Source: Clostridiales bacterium
Lineage (GTDB): Bacteria > Bacillota > Clostridia > Oscillospirales > Oscillospiraceae
Assembly (NCBI GenBank): GCA_029268065.1
Contig: JAJUHC010000011.1
Span: 1 to 64,000, forward strand
Length of the DNA: 64,000 nt
Direction: 5' to 3'
The notes beneath the pieces are model-generated. The model was not told the DNA's origin and searched no databases. It worked only from the letters and a program-made list of their open reading frames with translations. Positions 7,983-19,400 of the stretch are shown one piece after another. The first letter of the stretch is position 1. Every line of letters begins with the position of its first letter. The position numbers and the translations under genes were made by a program.

Positions 7983-10025
7983 ATGGATAAAACCGTATTG
8001 AATGTAAATAAGCTTCAGACCGAGTTCCGTATGCGCAGGTATACGGTATACGCCGTGAACGGTGTTTCATACGACATCCACCCCGGTGAAATCGTCGGAG
8101 TGGTGGGGGAGAGCGGCTGCGGAAAATCCGTTTCTCAAATGAGCACGCTGCGTCTGGTTCCCTCTCCTCCCGCACATATCGCGGGCAATGCCGTATACGA
8201 AGGAAAGGACCTCGTCGACCCGTCAAACGCCGAATATCTCCGTTCGGTCCGAGGCGGAAAAATCGCCATGATTTTTCAGGAGCCGATGACCTCGCTGAAC
8301 CCCGTTATGAAGGTCGGGGAGCAGATCTCGGAAGCTATCCGCCTGCACATGAAGCTCGGCGCAAACGAGGCGAGGGCGAGGACCATCGAGCTCATGAAAA
8401 AGGTTCGCATACCGGACGCGGAGGAGCGCTACGAAAGCTATCCGCACGAGTTTTCGGGCGGCATGTGCCAGAGGCTGATGATAGCCATGGCGATGAGCTG
8501 CGACCCGGACCTTTTGATAGCCGACGAATCGACGACTGCGCTGGACGTCACGATTCAGGCTCAGATACTGGAAATGCTGCGCGACGTCGTCAGGGAAACT
8601 CAGACGGCGCTGCTTATAGTCACACACAATCTCGGCATCGTCGCGCGCTACGCGGACAAGATTTACGTCATGTACGCGGGAAGCGTAGTCGAGTACGGCA
8701 GGGCCGCCGACATTTTTACGGCTCCGTCCCACGCCTATACCATAGGACTTTTAAACTCGGTGCCGAGGCTGGACGACGATAAGGACCGTATGCTGATGCC
8801 CATCGAGGGCTTTCCGCCAAACCTTCAGTCACGGCCGGAGGGCTGTGCGTTTAGCGCAAGGTGTACGCAAAAGCTGCCTGAGTGCGCCTCGTGTTCCGAA
8901 TTTCCGCTCAAAATGGTCGGCGACGGGCATTATTCTTTGTGCATCAACGACCATTTGGACCGCAGCCAAAGGCGGAGCGACACGCTTTTTGAAGCAAAAA
9001 GGATTCCCGACGAAACGCTTCTTGAAATCAGGGGCCTGCACAGGGAGTTTCCGGTTAAGAAGGGCATCCTGTTCAAAAAGACCGTCGGAAAGGTCCACGC
9101 GCTGAACGATGTGAACCTGCGTATCCGCCGCGGCGAGACCCTGGGGCTCGTCGGCGAGAGCGGCTGCGGAAAGACGACGCTTGCGCGGAGCATTCTCGGG
9201 CTTATTTCCCCGACCTCGGGAGAAATATTATATCAAGGGACGGACCTGACGAAGCTCGACAAGAGAAAGACGAGGGAAATGCGCAAGGACATACAGCTCA
9301 TTTTCCAGGACCCCTTCGCTTCCCTGGATCCGAGAATGAGCATAGGCAGCATTATAGGAGAGCCGCTTGTCGTGCATAAGCTCACGTCGGGCAAAGCCGA
9401 GTATCTGAAACGTGTTGAAGAGCTTTTTATCATGGTCGGCCTCGATCCGAGCCTCCGGGACAGATCCCCGCACGAGCTGTCAGGCGGACAGCGCCAGCGC
9501 GTCGGAATAGCGAGGGCGCTCGCGAGCGAGCCGCGTTTCCTCGTCTGTGACGAGCCGGTGTCGGCGCTCGACGTTTCGGTGCAGGCGCAGATTCTGAACC
9601 TGCTTGAGAGGCTTCAGCGCGAGCTCGGGCTTACATACCTGTTCATCGCGCACGATTTGTCGGTGGTGAGGCACATCAGCGACACCATCGCGGTCATGTA
9701 CCTCGGCAGAATAGTGGAGAAGGGCGACTGGAAGACGCTCTGCAAGAATCCGATGCACCCCTATACCCGCGCGCTCCTGTCCGCAGTGCCGATACCCGAC
9801 CCGGAGATCGAAAGGACAAGGAATATTGAGGCGATAAAGGGCGATGTTCCGAGCGTTTCGAGGCTGCCAGGGGGCTGCAGCTTCCATCCCCGCTGCCCCT
9901 ACGCCTCCGCGGACTGCGCCGCCGCCGTTCCCGAGCTGCGCGAAACTGAGCCGGGACATTTCGTGGCATGCCCCGTCGCAGACGCCATAAGGGGAGCAAA
10001 ATCGCAGGCGGGGAGCGCCGAATAA
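7983..10025 (+). CDS. Fused double ATPase of the peptide-type ABC importer (DppD-DppF)
   Basis: A single 680-residue protein carries both nucleotide-binding domains that are separate subunits in most Dpp/Opp systems. Half one has Walker A GESGCGKS (about 42), an ABC signature reading FSGGM (about 158) and Walker B LLIADES. Half two has Walker A GESGCGKT (about 391), a canonical LSGGQ (about 498) and Walker B FLVCDEP. Each half ends in the family's cysteine-containing C-terminal extension (about 285-315 and 645-665, with FSARC and FHPRC motifs), which in relatives can bind an iron-sulfur cluster. ATG follows GGAGG. It is the last gene of the importer operon. The first signature lacks the Q of LSGGQ, so the two ATP sites may not be equal. 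Confidence 0.94.
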   Translation: MDKTVLNVNKLQTEFRMRRYTVYAVNGVSYDIHPGEIVGVVGESGCGKSVSQMSTLRLVPSPPAHIAGNAVYEGKDLVDPSNAEYLRSVRGGKIAMIFQEPMTSLNPVMKVGEQISEAIRLHMKLGANEARARTIELMKKVRIPDAEERYESYPHEFSGGMCQRLMIAMAMSCDPDLLIADESTTALDVTIQAQILEMLRDVVRETQTALLIVTHNLGIVARYADKIYVMYAGSVVEYGRAADIFTAPSHAYTIGLLNSVPRLDDDKDRMLMPIEGFPPNLQSRPEGCAFSARCTQKLPECASCSEFPLKMVGDGHYSLCINDHLDRSQRRSDTLFEAKRIPDETLLEIRGLHREFPVKKGILFKKTVGKVHALNDVNLRIRRGETLGLVGESGCGKTTLARSILGLISPTSGEILYQGTDLTKLDKRKTREMRKDIQLIFQDPFASLDPRMSIGSIIGEPLVVHKLTSGKAEYLKRVEELFIMVGLDPSLRDRSPHELSGGQRQRVGIARALASEPRFLVCDEPVSALDVSVQAQILNLLERLQRELGLTYLFIAHDLSVVRHISDTIAVMYLGRIVEKGDWKTLCKNPMHPYTRALLSAVPIPDPEIERTRNIEAIKGDVPSVSRLPGGCSFHPRCPYASADCAAAVPELRETEPGHFVACPVADAIRGAKSQAGSAE

Positions 10026-10185
10026 TAGCTCAACGTTCTCTCACGTCGCACTCTAATGAGATTTCCTGCTTTGCTTTTATGCTTTTCTGGCTGTGCGTCA
10101 TAGCTGGGGCGGAGCGATGGCTAAAGATTCCGGCGGGAGGACTTTATTTGACAAGCAAGGCCTTCGGCGATAAGGTATGGCTCAG

Positions 10186-10212
10186 AGGCACGGCGTCCGG
10201 CCGTGCCTTTTT
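10186..10212 (+). terminator. Terminator after the ABC importer operon
   Basis: Stem AGGCACGG/CCGTGCCT followed by TTTTT. The rest of the 410-base space between 10026 and 10435 holds no gene I can support; it becomes AT-rich from about 10310, ahead of the next gene. Confidence 0.75.
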
Positions 10213-10435
10213 CCATATCGCGCCGGGGCGGTATGAGTGAGAAAGCGAATTGCCCGAGGAATAGCTTTTCTTTTTTCAGTATCTGTCCTTTCAGGATTCG
10301 TGTTCAAATGCCCGCTTGCTTATAATTAAAAATGCGGGGAGAAATAATGTTTGATCATTTGACATTTTTCTGTGGCATATCGAAAAAAATCGTTTATAAT
10401 AGATATTTAGAATAAAATGTACATATGAGGTAAAG

Positions 10436-11677
10436 ATGAGAAGAACCCTTTCCCGAGTCTTTGTTGCGGCGGCGGCCGCACTGGCGCTTTTTCCTTCCCT
10501 GCTGTCCGCCTGCACGGACGGCGGCGGCCCGTCCTCGGCAGCGCAGACACCGGCGGCTTCGCCTGCCCAAAGCGTAAACGAGACCTTGAAACCGGTGCAG
10601 TCCGCGGACTCGGGATCCGAGCCCGGCTCAAATCCTGAGCCCTCCGTTCAGCTCCCGGCGGCGAAGGCTCCGGGGAATAACGTCAAGGTAAAAGCGCTCT
10701 ACCTTACCGGATGGACCGTCGGAAGCGCCGAAAAGGTGCGGCACTACGTCGAGCTTGCCAATTCGACAGAAATCAATTCTTATGTAATCGATATAAAGGA
10801 CGAATCCGGGCTTGTCGCCTATGAGTCCTCCGTACCGCTCGCAAAGGAAATCAAGGGCTGGGACGCGAGATACGAGCCGGAAAAGGTCATCGGGGCCTTC
10901 CATGACAGCGGTATCCGCGTCATCGGCAGGATAGTCTGCTTCAAGGATCCGTACCTGTCAATAAAAAAGCCGGAGCTTGCGATAAAAACCACCGGCGGCG
11001 GACTCTTCAGGGACGGGAACATGAAAGCCTGGCTTAACCCGCGCAACCGCGACTCCTGGCCCTATCTTGTAGCCCTCGCAAGGGAAGCGGCCGAAAAGGG
11101 CTTTGACGAGATACAGTTTGATTACGTCAGATTCCCGAGCGACGGCGATACGAAAGCGATAGATTACGGGGACGAGAGCCGGCCAAAGTACGAGGTTATA
11201 GACGAATTTCTGGCTTACGCCCGCAGGGAGCTTCCGGGGGTTGTGCTCTCGGCGGATATATTCGGGATAGTATGCGTCAGCCCCGCCGACACCGAGGATA
11301 TAGGACAAAACCTTGAATATATCGGGAGAAGCGTCGATTATATTTCACCCATGGTTTACCCCTCGCACTACGCCCTCGGGCAGATTGTAAATGACGTAAA
11401 GTTTTTAAGACCGGATCTTGAGCCCTACGGCGTTGTTTTCAACACTCTGATGAAGGCAAAGGAAAGGATATCGAAGGTCGAAGGGTACGGCGCCGTGGTA
11501 AGGCCGTACCTGCAGGATTTTACGGCATCCTGGCTGGGAAAGGGAAATTATCAGAGCTACGGAGCCGAGCAGGTGCGCCTGCAGATCAAGGCTGTTTATG
11601 ACGCTGGGTATGATGAATGGATATTCTGGAACGCGGGCAACGATTATTCCGAGTCTGCATTTGCAAAGAAAAAGTAG
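10436..11677 (+). CDS. Lipoprotein with DUF4015 / putative glycoside hydrolase (GHL) fold
   Basis: Secreted lipoprotein: the signal peptide ends in lipobox LLSAC (Cys26), then comes a long Pro/Ser/Ala-rich linker (to about residue 78), then one catalytic-like domain. That domain begins VKALYLTGWTVGS and continues with INSYVIDIKDESG, IRVIGRIVCFKDP, DEIQFDYVRFPSDG and VDYISPMVYPSHY. This is the pattern of the COG1306/DUF4015 group, a TIM-barrel related to alpha-amylase-like hydrolases. The acidic residues in the DIKDE, FDYVRFPSD and SADIFG strands are the likely active-site candidates. The substrate is unknown; cell-wall or exopolysaccharide processing is a guess. ATG follows GAGGT. The gene stands alone between terminators. 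Confidence 0.85.
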   Translation: MRRTLSRVFVAAAAALALFPSLLSACTDGGGPSSAAQTPAASPAQSVNETLKPVQSADSGSEPGSNPEPSVQLPAAKAPGNNVKVKALYLTGWTVGSAEKVRHYVELANSTEINSYVIDIKDESGLVAYESSVPLAKEIKGWDARYEPEKVIGAFHDSGIRVIGRIVCFKDPYLSIKKPELAIKTTGGGLFRDGNMKAWLNPRNRDSWPYLVALAREAAEKGFDEIQFDYVRFPSDGDTKAIDYGDESRPKYEVIDEFLAYARRELPGVVLSADIFGIVCVSPADTEDIGQNLEYIGRSVDYISPMVYPSHYALGQIVNDVKFLRPDLEPYGVVFNTLMKAKERISKVEGYGAVVRPYLQDFTASWLGKGNYQSYGAEQVRLQIKAVYDAGYDEWIFWNAGNDYSESAFAKKK

Positions 11678-11680
11678 AAA

Positions 11681-11715
11681 AGGATGGCTGCGGCGCAACC
11701 TGCCGCAGCCATCCT
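11681..11715. terminator. Hairpin after the DUF4015 gene
   Basis: A perfect 14-base-pair stem with a seven-base loop, three bases after the stop codon. The following T-run is weak, so efficient termination is likely but not certain. Confidence 0.65.
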
Positions 11716-11801
11716 GTAATTATTGCCAAATCATTCAAATTCCGGATAAGGCCCAAAGCGTTTTTTTTAAAGAATTCCCAATATACTTTCCGACGCTTTC
11801 G

Positions 11802-11810
11802 TGGTATAAT
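11802..11810 (+). promoter_or_regulatory. Extended -10 promoter of the nfeD-SPFH operon
   Basis: TGG followed by TATAAT (11805-11810) makes an extended -10 element; the -35 region is poor. It lies about 100 bases before the nfeD start. Confidence 0.5.
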
Positions 11811-11910
11811 TATAAAAAAATGTAGTTTTATGTAATCTGCCCGATGATAAGCTAGCGGCGCCGAGGCGCTGCAGCTCGGATTTCTTGAACTGCGGAAAGG
11901 AAGGTGCGGT

Positions 11911-12366
11911 ATGGTGACGTTCTGGCTGATAGCGCTCGTGGTATTCCTTGTCGTTGAAGGCGCGACGGTGAACCTTGTTTCGATTTGGTTTGCGATAGGA
12001 GCGCTTGCGGCCCTTATAAGCGCGATTTGTCAGGCTCCGCTTTGGATGCAGGTATTTTGGTTTGTTGTGATATCGGCGGTTTCGGTTGCAGTCACGCGTC
12101 CGCTTGCAAAGAAATATCTCACTCCCAGGCACAGGCCTACAAATGCCGACCGTTTTATCGGTATGGCGGGCTTCGTGACGGAACGTATAGACAATCTCGG
12201 CGAGACGGGCTCGGCGCAGGTCGGAGGGAGGATTTGGAGTGCGCGTTCAGAAAGCGGCGCTGTTATCGAAGCTGGGGAGAAGGTGCGCTCTGTCCGTATA
12301 GAAGGCGTGAAGCTTATTGTCGCTCCCATGGATTCAATGGAGTCGGCAATGGCTGAAAAAGAATAA
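11911..12366 (+). CDS. NfeD-family membrane protein (short form)
   Basis: A 151-residue membrane protein with two N-terminal hydrophobic helices (about residues 3-50 and 48-68) and a C-terminal OB-fold-like domain (about 85-145, opening with IGMAGFVTERIDNLGETG). This is the short NfeD form without a serine-protease domain, which is almost always encoded next to an SPFH/stomatin protein. The SPFH gene follows 12 bases later here, supporting the call. The pair is thought to build membrane microdomains. ATG follows a GGAAGG ribosome site. Confidence 0.9.
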   Translation: MVTFWLIALVVFLVVEGATVNLVSIWFAIGALAALISAICQAPLWMQVFWFVVISAVSVAVTRPLAKKYLTPRHRPTNADRFIGMAGFVTERIDNLGETGSAQVGGRIWSARSESGAVIEAGEKVRSVRIEGVKLIVAPMDSMESAMAEKE

Positions 12367-12378
12367 AGGAGGTAATTT

Positions 12379-13314
12379 ATGAACACGGTTGCAAACGCAG
12401 GCAGCATCATCGGCTCCTTCGCGGGCGGAATAATAGTGATAATAGTTCTGCTCGTCATTGTCAGGAATATATGCATAGTGCAGCAGGCCAAGGCCTATGT
12501 CATAGAGCGTCTGGGAGCCTATTCAGCCACATGGAGCGTGGGGCTTCATTTCAAGATTCCGCTCATTGAGCGGGTAGCCAAGGTCGTGTCGCTTAAGGAG
12601 CAGGTCGTTGACTTCAAGCCGCAGCCTGTAATCACCAAGGATAACGTCACGATGCAGATAGACACGGTGATCTACTTTGAAATTACGGATCCCAAGCTTT
12701 ACGCGTACGGAGTCGAGAACCCGATGCCGGCGCTTGAAAATCTAACCGCTACGACCCTCAGAAACATAATAGGAGAGCTGGAGCTCGATCAGACGCTGAC
12801 CTCCAGGGATACCATAAACAGCAAAATGCGCATAATACTCGACGAGGCCACCGACCCCTGGGGCATACGCGTCAACCGCGTCGAGCTGAAGAACATAATT
12901 CCGCCAAGAGAGATACAGGACGCGATGGAGAAGCAGATGAAGGCGGAACGCGAGCGCCGCGAGTCGATACTCCGCGCCGAGGGCGAGAAGCGCTCCGCAA
13001 TTCTGGTCGCCGAGGGCGAAAGGGAGTCCGCCATATTAAAGGCAGAAGCGAAGAAGGAAGCCAGGATACTCGAAGCCACCGGCGAGGCCGAGGCGATACT
13101 TACCGTCCAGAAGGCGGTTGCCGAAGGCATCAAGCTGGTCAACGAGGCGAACCCCTCGGATGCTTTTATAAAGATCCGCGCGCTGGAGGCTTTCTCCGCC
13201 GCTGCCGACGGAAAGGCGACGAAAATCATTATTCCCTCAGAAATCCAGAGCCTTGCGGGGCTTGCCGCAGGGCTTAAAGAGGCTGCCGGAGCCGTTAATC
13301 CGGAAGGAAAATAA
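12379..13314 (+). CDS. SPFH/Band 7 membrane protein (paraslipin/QmcA-like)
   Basis: Stomatin-family scaffold protein of 311 residues. One N-terminal membrane helix (about residues 12-34) is followed by the Band 7 domain (about 35-200), with GLHFKIPLIERVAKVVSLKE and TMQIDTVIYFEITDP. A charged, Ala/Glu/Arg-rich coiled coil follows (about 195-250, with ERERRESILRAEGEKRSAIL), which drives oligomer formation. A Gly/Ala-rich tail ends the protein. The ATG follows GGAGG and lies 12 bases after nfeD, so the two are one operon. The likely role is organising membrane protein complexes; a specific client is not visible. Confidence 0.93.
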   Translation: MNTVANAGSIIGSFAGGIIVIIVLLVIVRNICIVQQAKAYVIERLGAYSATWSVGLHFKIPLIERVAKVVSLKEQVVDFKPQPVITKDNVTMQIDTVIYFEITDPKLYAYGVENPMPALENLTATTLRNIIGELELDQTLTSRDTINSKMRIILDEATDPWGIRVNRVELKNIIPPREIQDAMEKQMKAERERRESILRAEGEKRSAILVAEGERESAILKAEAKKEARILEATGEAEAILTVQKAVAEGIKLVNEANPSDAFIKIRALEAFSAAADGKATKIIIPSEIQSLAGLAAGLKEAAGAVNPEGK

Positions 13315-13418
13315 GAATCCGGCAGGCTGAGCAAAACAAGATCAATCATAGACGGGGATTAGGCGTGTTTCGCCTGCCCGCGAACAGTACGGGCGCTTGA
13401 GCCCTTTCCATAATTCTG

Positions 13419-13456
13419 AAGTCCCGGGAACTTGACTATCCAAGTTCCCGGGACTT
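13419..13456. terminator. Bidirectional terminator between converging genes
   Basis: A 16-base-pair perfect stem around a six-base loop lies between the ends of the SPFH gene (plus) and the giant SLH gene (minus) and can serve both. Confidence 0.8.
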
Positions 13457-13488
13457 TGCCTGTTATGATATGCGACTGTCTGTATTTT

Positions 13489-16400
13489 TTAGATCAGCCC
13501 TGATTTTTTGAGGAGGCGCTGTACCATGGCGGCGACCTCGGCGCGGGTGACGCTGTCCTTGGGCGAGAGGGTGCCGTCGGTCCTGCCGTTTACGACGGAG
13601 GTCTTCAGGCAGGAGGCGATGCCGTCCCTGGCGTAATCCGAGACGCTCGCTCCGTCCTTATAGGCGAGAAGCAGAGCCGATATTTCGCTTTCGGAAAGCC
13701 CCGGCTTGAGCTTTTTCGCGATCTTCATCGCCCTTGCGAGCATCGTCATCGCCTGTTCGCGGGTTATCTGCTCGTTCGGACGGAAGCTGTTATCCTCAAA
13801 GCCCTTTATTATGCCGTATACGTGCGCTGTTTTAACGTAGCCCGAGAACCAATCCGTAAGCTTTACGTCCTTAAAGCCGCTCGTTTCGGTCTCCGGCTTG
13901 AGTCCAAGAGCTCTCACGACGATTGCGGCGAATTCCGCGCGGGTGATGAACTTGTCGGGATTGTAATTGCCGTTTTCGTCGCCCTTCACGACCATTCTCG
14001 AGCCCATATCGTTGATCGAGTCCTTGGCCCAGTGATTCGAGGCGTCGGGGAACTCGAGGGGATTCCACACCACCGTGTAGGTGCTGTTCGTGAGGCTGTT
14101 TATCTTCGCGTAGTATTTCCCGTCGATGACGACTATCTGGGTCGGCACATGGCTGAAGCTTCCGTCGCTGTTCAGCACGACGCCGGTTGTGATTTTTGAG
14201 GGGTCCACGCCGTCCGGAATCGCTATCGTGCGCTCAACGTAGGCGTTGAATTGGCTTACCTCAACGGTTTTGCCGCCGTGCGTGCAGCTTATCGTAAATT
14301 CAACGGGCTTGACAACGAGGGTATAGTTGCCCTTCGATGCCGCGTCCTCAACGATCTTAACGGTGTTTTCCGGCGGCGCCGCTATCTGTACCGTAACCTT
14401 TATGTCGCTCAGCGAGACGTTTGTGCCTATCTGCTGCGACACCGCGTCGATATTGATCTCGGCGGCGGGCAGGGTATAGCTTGCCGTCTCGGTTTTTACG
14501 ACGAGCGTCGCCTCCTTTGACTCCATGCTCTTGACCATCTGACCTGTCAGGACGCCCTCGACGACGTCGGTTTTTGTCGCTACGGGTATCGTTACCGTCG
14601 CGCCCTTGTCGGAGCTTGCGAGAATGCTCTCGAGCTTCGCGGTGTCGACGCTCACCGTCGTCACGGTTTTGCCCTCCGAATTCGTCGAGGTGCTGGTGGT
14701 GCCTGCGGTCTTTGTTTCGCCGTTTACGATAACGTCTGTGCCGGTTCCGGTGTTTGTACTGGTATTTCCGCCGCCGCCACCGCCGCTGCTGCTAGAAGTG
14801 TAGGTGAAGGCTCCGGCGGGAACGACGCCGCTCGTGCCGCCCGCGGCGGCGACCGTTATGTCTACCGTGCCGGTGCCGGCGGGAGCCGTCGCGGTTATCT
14901 GTGTCGGGGAATCGACCGTATACGAGGCGGAACTCAGCCCGAAGTAGACTGCCGAAACATTAACGAAGTAGGTGCCTGTTATCGTCACGCTCGTGCCGCC
15001 AGAGGCGGGTCCGCTGTTCGGAGCGACGGCGGCGATTGTGGGCACGGGATGTATGTAGCTGAAGCGGTCGGCGGCGCTTGCAGAGCTAGTGCCGCCCGCG
15101 GCGGCGACGGTTACGTCCACCGTGCCGGTGCCGGCGGGAGCCGTCGCGGTTATCTGTGTCGGGGAATCGACTGTATACGAGGCGGAACTCAGCCCGAAGT
15201 AGACCGCCGAAACATTAACGAAGTAGGTGCCCGTTATCGTCACGCTCGTGCCGCCCGCTGCGGGTCCGCTTGCAGGGGATACTGAGGCGACCTCGGGGGC
15301 GTTCACCGTATAGGTAAAGCTTCTCGCATTGCTGTCGCCGTATATCGTCCTCACCTTGACGTTTACCGTGCCCGGACTGCCTCCGGGGGAGGTCGCTATG
15401 ATCTGGGTCGCGGAGCTTACGGTGTAGGTCGCGGCGCTGGAACCGAAGAAGACCTCGGATACACCGACGAAATTCGCGCCGCTTATCGTTACGCTCGTGC
15501 CGCCGAGATACGAGCCGGCGGACGCAGACAGCGAGCTTATGACGGGGGTTCCGCTTGCAGTCGTGAAGGGCTTTATAAGGCCGTAACTCGTGCCCTCGGT
15601 GTTTGTCGCGTAGGCGCGGACATAGTAGGTGGTGCTCGGCGATACGCTGTATGTGGAGCTGAAGCTGCCCGTGCCCGTGCCGATTTGCAGCTTTGTGACT
15701 CCGCTCTCGCCTATCGTCGGCGTACTGTCCGAAGCCGAGATCACGACGCCTCTGTCTGTTACCGCCGCGCCGCCGTCAGCCGTGACCTCGCCGCCCACGG
15801 TGACGCTGGTGGCATTACCGCTGTCCGTTACGGGGTCCGCTGAGGTCACGGAAGGGGCGATGAAATCGATGGTCAGGACATAGCTTCCGCTGCTTGACCA
15901 GTTGCCCGCCTCGTCGCGCTCCTGCACAAAGAGCGTGTGGCTGCCTTCGCTGAGCGGCGACGGCGGGGTATACGAAGTCTCGGTGGTTTCGTTTGCGCCG
16001 GAGCTGAGGTTGCTGTTGTCGAGCTTGTATCTGAAGGTGCCGATTCCGCCGCCGCCTGAGGTCCAGGTCCAGGTCGGAGTCGAGTCGGTCGCCGCCGAGG
16101 CGCTTGTCACCGAGGGCGCCGCCGGCGGGGTGCTGTCGTAGGTCATCGAGAACTGAACCGCCGCGGTGTTGCCATTGGATGCAGAGTCAAGGGCGACGCC
16201 GGATGCAATGTCAACGGTTACTGTCCCATCGCCCGAGGGCGTGATGTTTATCGTGTATGAGCTTCCGCTGCCGGAAAGCGCTCCCTTTGTTCCTCCGCTT
16301 ACGGTAATGTCGTCAGCCGTGAAGCCCGTAACGCTCTTGCTGAAAGTGATCGTAAGGGGTATCGGCGAGACGTTCGTCGGGTTCGGAGCCGTGGAGGTAA

Positions 16401-19400
16401 TGCTGACAGAGGGCGGCGCGTTGTCAATCGTGTAAATCTCGCCGCTCGTATAGCCTCCGGCAATCGCGTTTCCGGCGCCGTCCGCTATGCCGGCGCCGCT
16501 GGAATTGAGGTCGAGCCTTATTGTGCCGTCGCCCGATACCGAGCTTACGGTCACGTCGTATACTGAGCCGCTTACCGGCGACACGGAGGCTATCGAGCCG
16601 TACGCCGAGCCGGTTTTAGTCAGGGTGAAGTCCGATGCGTCAACTCCCGTGACGATTTCGCTGAAGGTCACGCGGAAGATGACGCTGGATGCGTTCGTCG
16701 ACGCATCCGACGGGCTCTGCCTCACAATGCCGACGACCGAGGGCGAGGCGGCGTCCACAAGCACGGATGCGGTGGAACCCATGCCGTTCAGAGTCAGCGT
16801 CGCGTCATTTCCTGCGGCGTCCTTTATTGTCCCGCCGTTTAAGTCGAGCGACGTGCCTGCGGCGATTCCGTCAGCGTCGGCGTCTCCCGAGGCGACGGTA
16901 TATCTGAATAAAAGCGCCGAGGTGCCGCCGCCGGACTGGTAAGCCGCGTAGCGTGTCGTTCCGCCGATATCCAGAGCTATTCTGGGCGTTCCCGTGACCG
17001 CGACGGGTTTGGAAAAGAACACGGTGAAGTCGAGGCTGGCGCCCGACCCGTTGACGCCGCTCGAGAGTATGGCAACAAAGTACACCGTCGGGGCGACTGC
17101 GTCGATATGCACCAGCGAGGTGTCTCCGACGCTGCTCAGGTCAAGCTGGGCACTGTTTCCGGTGGCATCCGTTATAGTACCTCCGTTCAAATCCAGAGGC
17201 GTTACCAGGGCGATTCCGTCAGCGTCGGCGTCCCCCGAGGCGACGGTGTATCTGAATGAAAGCGCCGAGGTGCCGCCGCCGGACTGGTAAGCCGCGTAGC
17301 GTGTCGTTCCGCCGATGTTAAGGGCTATCCTGGGCGTTCCCGTGACCGCGACGTTTTCTGAGAAGTTCACGGTGAAGTCAAGGCTGTCGCCCGACTTGTA
17401 GACGCCGCCCGAGGGCACGGCGACCGACAGCAATCCGGGAGACACTCTGTCTATCGTATAGGACTCGCCGGCCGTGTATCCGGCGGCGATCGCGTTTCCG
17501 GCGCTGTCCTCTATGCCGGTGCCGCTGGAATTAAGGTCGAGCCTTATTGTGCCTTCGCCCAATATTGAGTTTACAGCCACGTCATAGACTGAGCCGCTGA
17601 CCGGCGACACGGAGGCTATCGAGCCGTCCGCCGAGCCGGTTTTAGTAAGGGTGAAGTCCGATGTGTCAGCTCCCGTGACGCTTTCGTTGAAGGTCACGCG
17701 GAAGATGACGCTTGCAGCGTTCGTCGACGCAGCAGACGGGCTCAGCCTTACAATGCTGCTGACCGTCGGCGCTGATTTGTCTATCGTATAGGTCTGACCG
17801 CTCGTATAGCCTCCGGCAATCGCGTTTCCGACGCCGTCCGCTATGCCGGTGCCGCTGGAATTAAGGTCGAGCCTTATTGTGCCGTCGCCCGATACCGAGC
17901 TTACAGTCACGTCATAGGCCGAGCCGCTGACCGGCGACACGGAGGCTATCGAGCCGTCCGCCGAGCCGGTTTTAGTCAGGGTGAAGTCCGATGTGTCAAC
18001 TCCCGTGACGCTTTCGCTGAAGGTCACGCGGAAGATGACGCTTGATGCGTTCGTCGACGCAGCAGACGGGCTCTGCCTTACAATGACGCCGACCGAAGGC
18101 GAGATGGTGTCCACGAGCACGGCGGCGGTGGAGCCCGCGCCGCTCAGCACAAGCGTCGCGTCGTTTCCCGCGGCGTCCTTTATCGTCCCGCCGTTTAAGT
18201 CAAGCGACGCGCCTGCGGAGATTCCGTCGGCGTCGGCGTCTCCCGAGGCGACGGTATATCTGAATAAAAGCGCCGAGGTGCCGCCGCCGGACTGGTAAGC
18301 CGCGTAGCGTGTCGTTCCGCCGATGTCAAGAGCTATCCTGGGCGTTCCCGTGACGGTGACGTTTTCTGAGAAGTTCACGGTGAAGTCAAGGCTGTCGCCC
18401 GACTTGTAGGCGCCGCTTGAGGGTACGGCGACAGACGATACCGTCGGCGCGCTGGTGTCCACAAGCACGGCGGCGGTGGAACCCGCGCCGCTCAGCGTAA
18501 GCGTCGCGTCATTTCCCGCGGCGTCCTTTATCGTCCCGCCGTTTAAGTCGAGCGACGCGCCTGCGGAGATTCCGTCGGCGTCGGCGTCTCCCGAGGCGAC
18601 GGTATATCTGAATAAAAGCGCCGAGGTGCCGCCGCCGGACTGGTAAGCCGCATAGCATGTCGTTCCGCCGATGTCAAGAGCTATCCTGGGCGTTCCCGTG
18701 ACGGTGACGTTTTCTGAGAAGTTCACGGTGAAGTCAAGGCTGTCGCCCGACTTGTAGGCGCCGTTCGAGGGCACGGCCACCGAGGATACCGTCGGCGCTG
18801 TCAGGTCGGTCGAGAAGGTCATGTCGTCACCGCAGACGGTCCCCCCCGCGTTCACGGCCTTCACCCTGTAATGGTAGGTCGTGTTCGGTGTGAGACCGCT
18901 GAGCGAGGCGCTGACGGAGGTTTCGGCCGAGCCTGTTAAGGGGCTTTCCGCCGCCGTCGCCGTCGAGCCGTAGCTTGTGCTGGTGCCGTACTCGAAGGTG
19001 ACGGTTGTGCTGCTGCCCTTGGCGTTCACGGTGCCGTTAAGCGTCGCTCCCGTGGAGGAGCGGCCGCTCGCCGCGCCCGTCGCCGCCGTCGGCGGGGTGA
19101 CCGCGGGGACGACATCGCTGAAAATAATCGAATCAAACATGAGCACGACGTCCATTTGTCCGCCCACTCTTGTAAAGACCACGGTATCTATGTCGTTCCA
19201 ATTGCTGCCGAAGGTGAGAACCCCTCCGTTTCCGTACGAGGAATCGGTAATTTTTTTGCTGTAAGCAATAGCGTCGTCGCCAGAACCGTAAGAACCGTCA
19301 GCGGCGAAATTGAAGCCGTTAACATAAGCTACGCGCGTTCCGCCTGTTCCGCCCCGGAAGCCCTCGATGTTATAAACCATCGCATATTGTTCCGGCGGGC

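Noticed and set aside
10117-10173. Eighteen-codon frame behind a GGAG in the spacer after the importer
   Set aside because: Too short to support without conservation, and just upstream of a terminator.
9968-10240. Frame of 90 codons overlapping the end of the fused ATPase gene
   Set aside because: It begins inside the ATPase gene in another frame and runs through the operon terminator; the sequence is not protein-like.
16487-18646. Plus-strand open frames with repeating peptides (PSASASPEATVYL-type) opposite the giant surface gene
   Set aside because: They are antisense shadows of the tandem repeats, have no ribosome sites, and their repetition only mirrors the coding strand.
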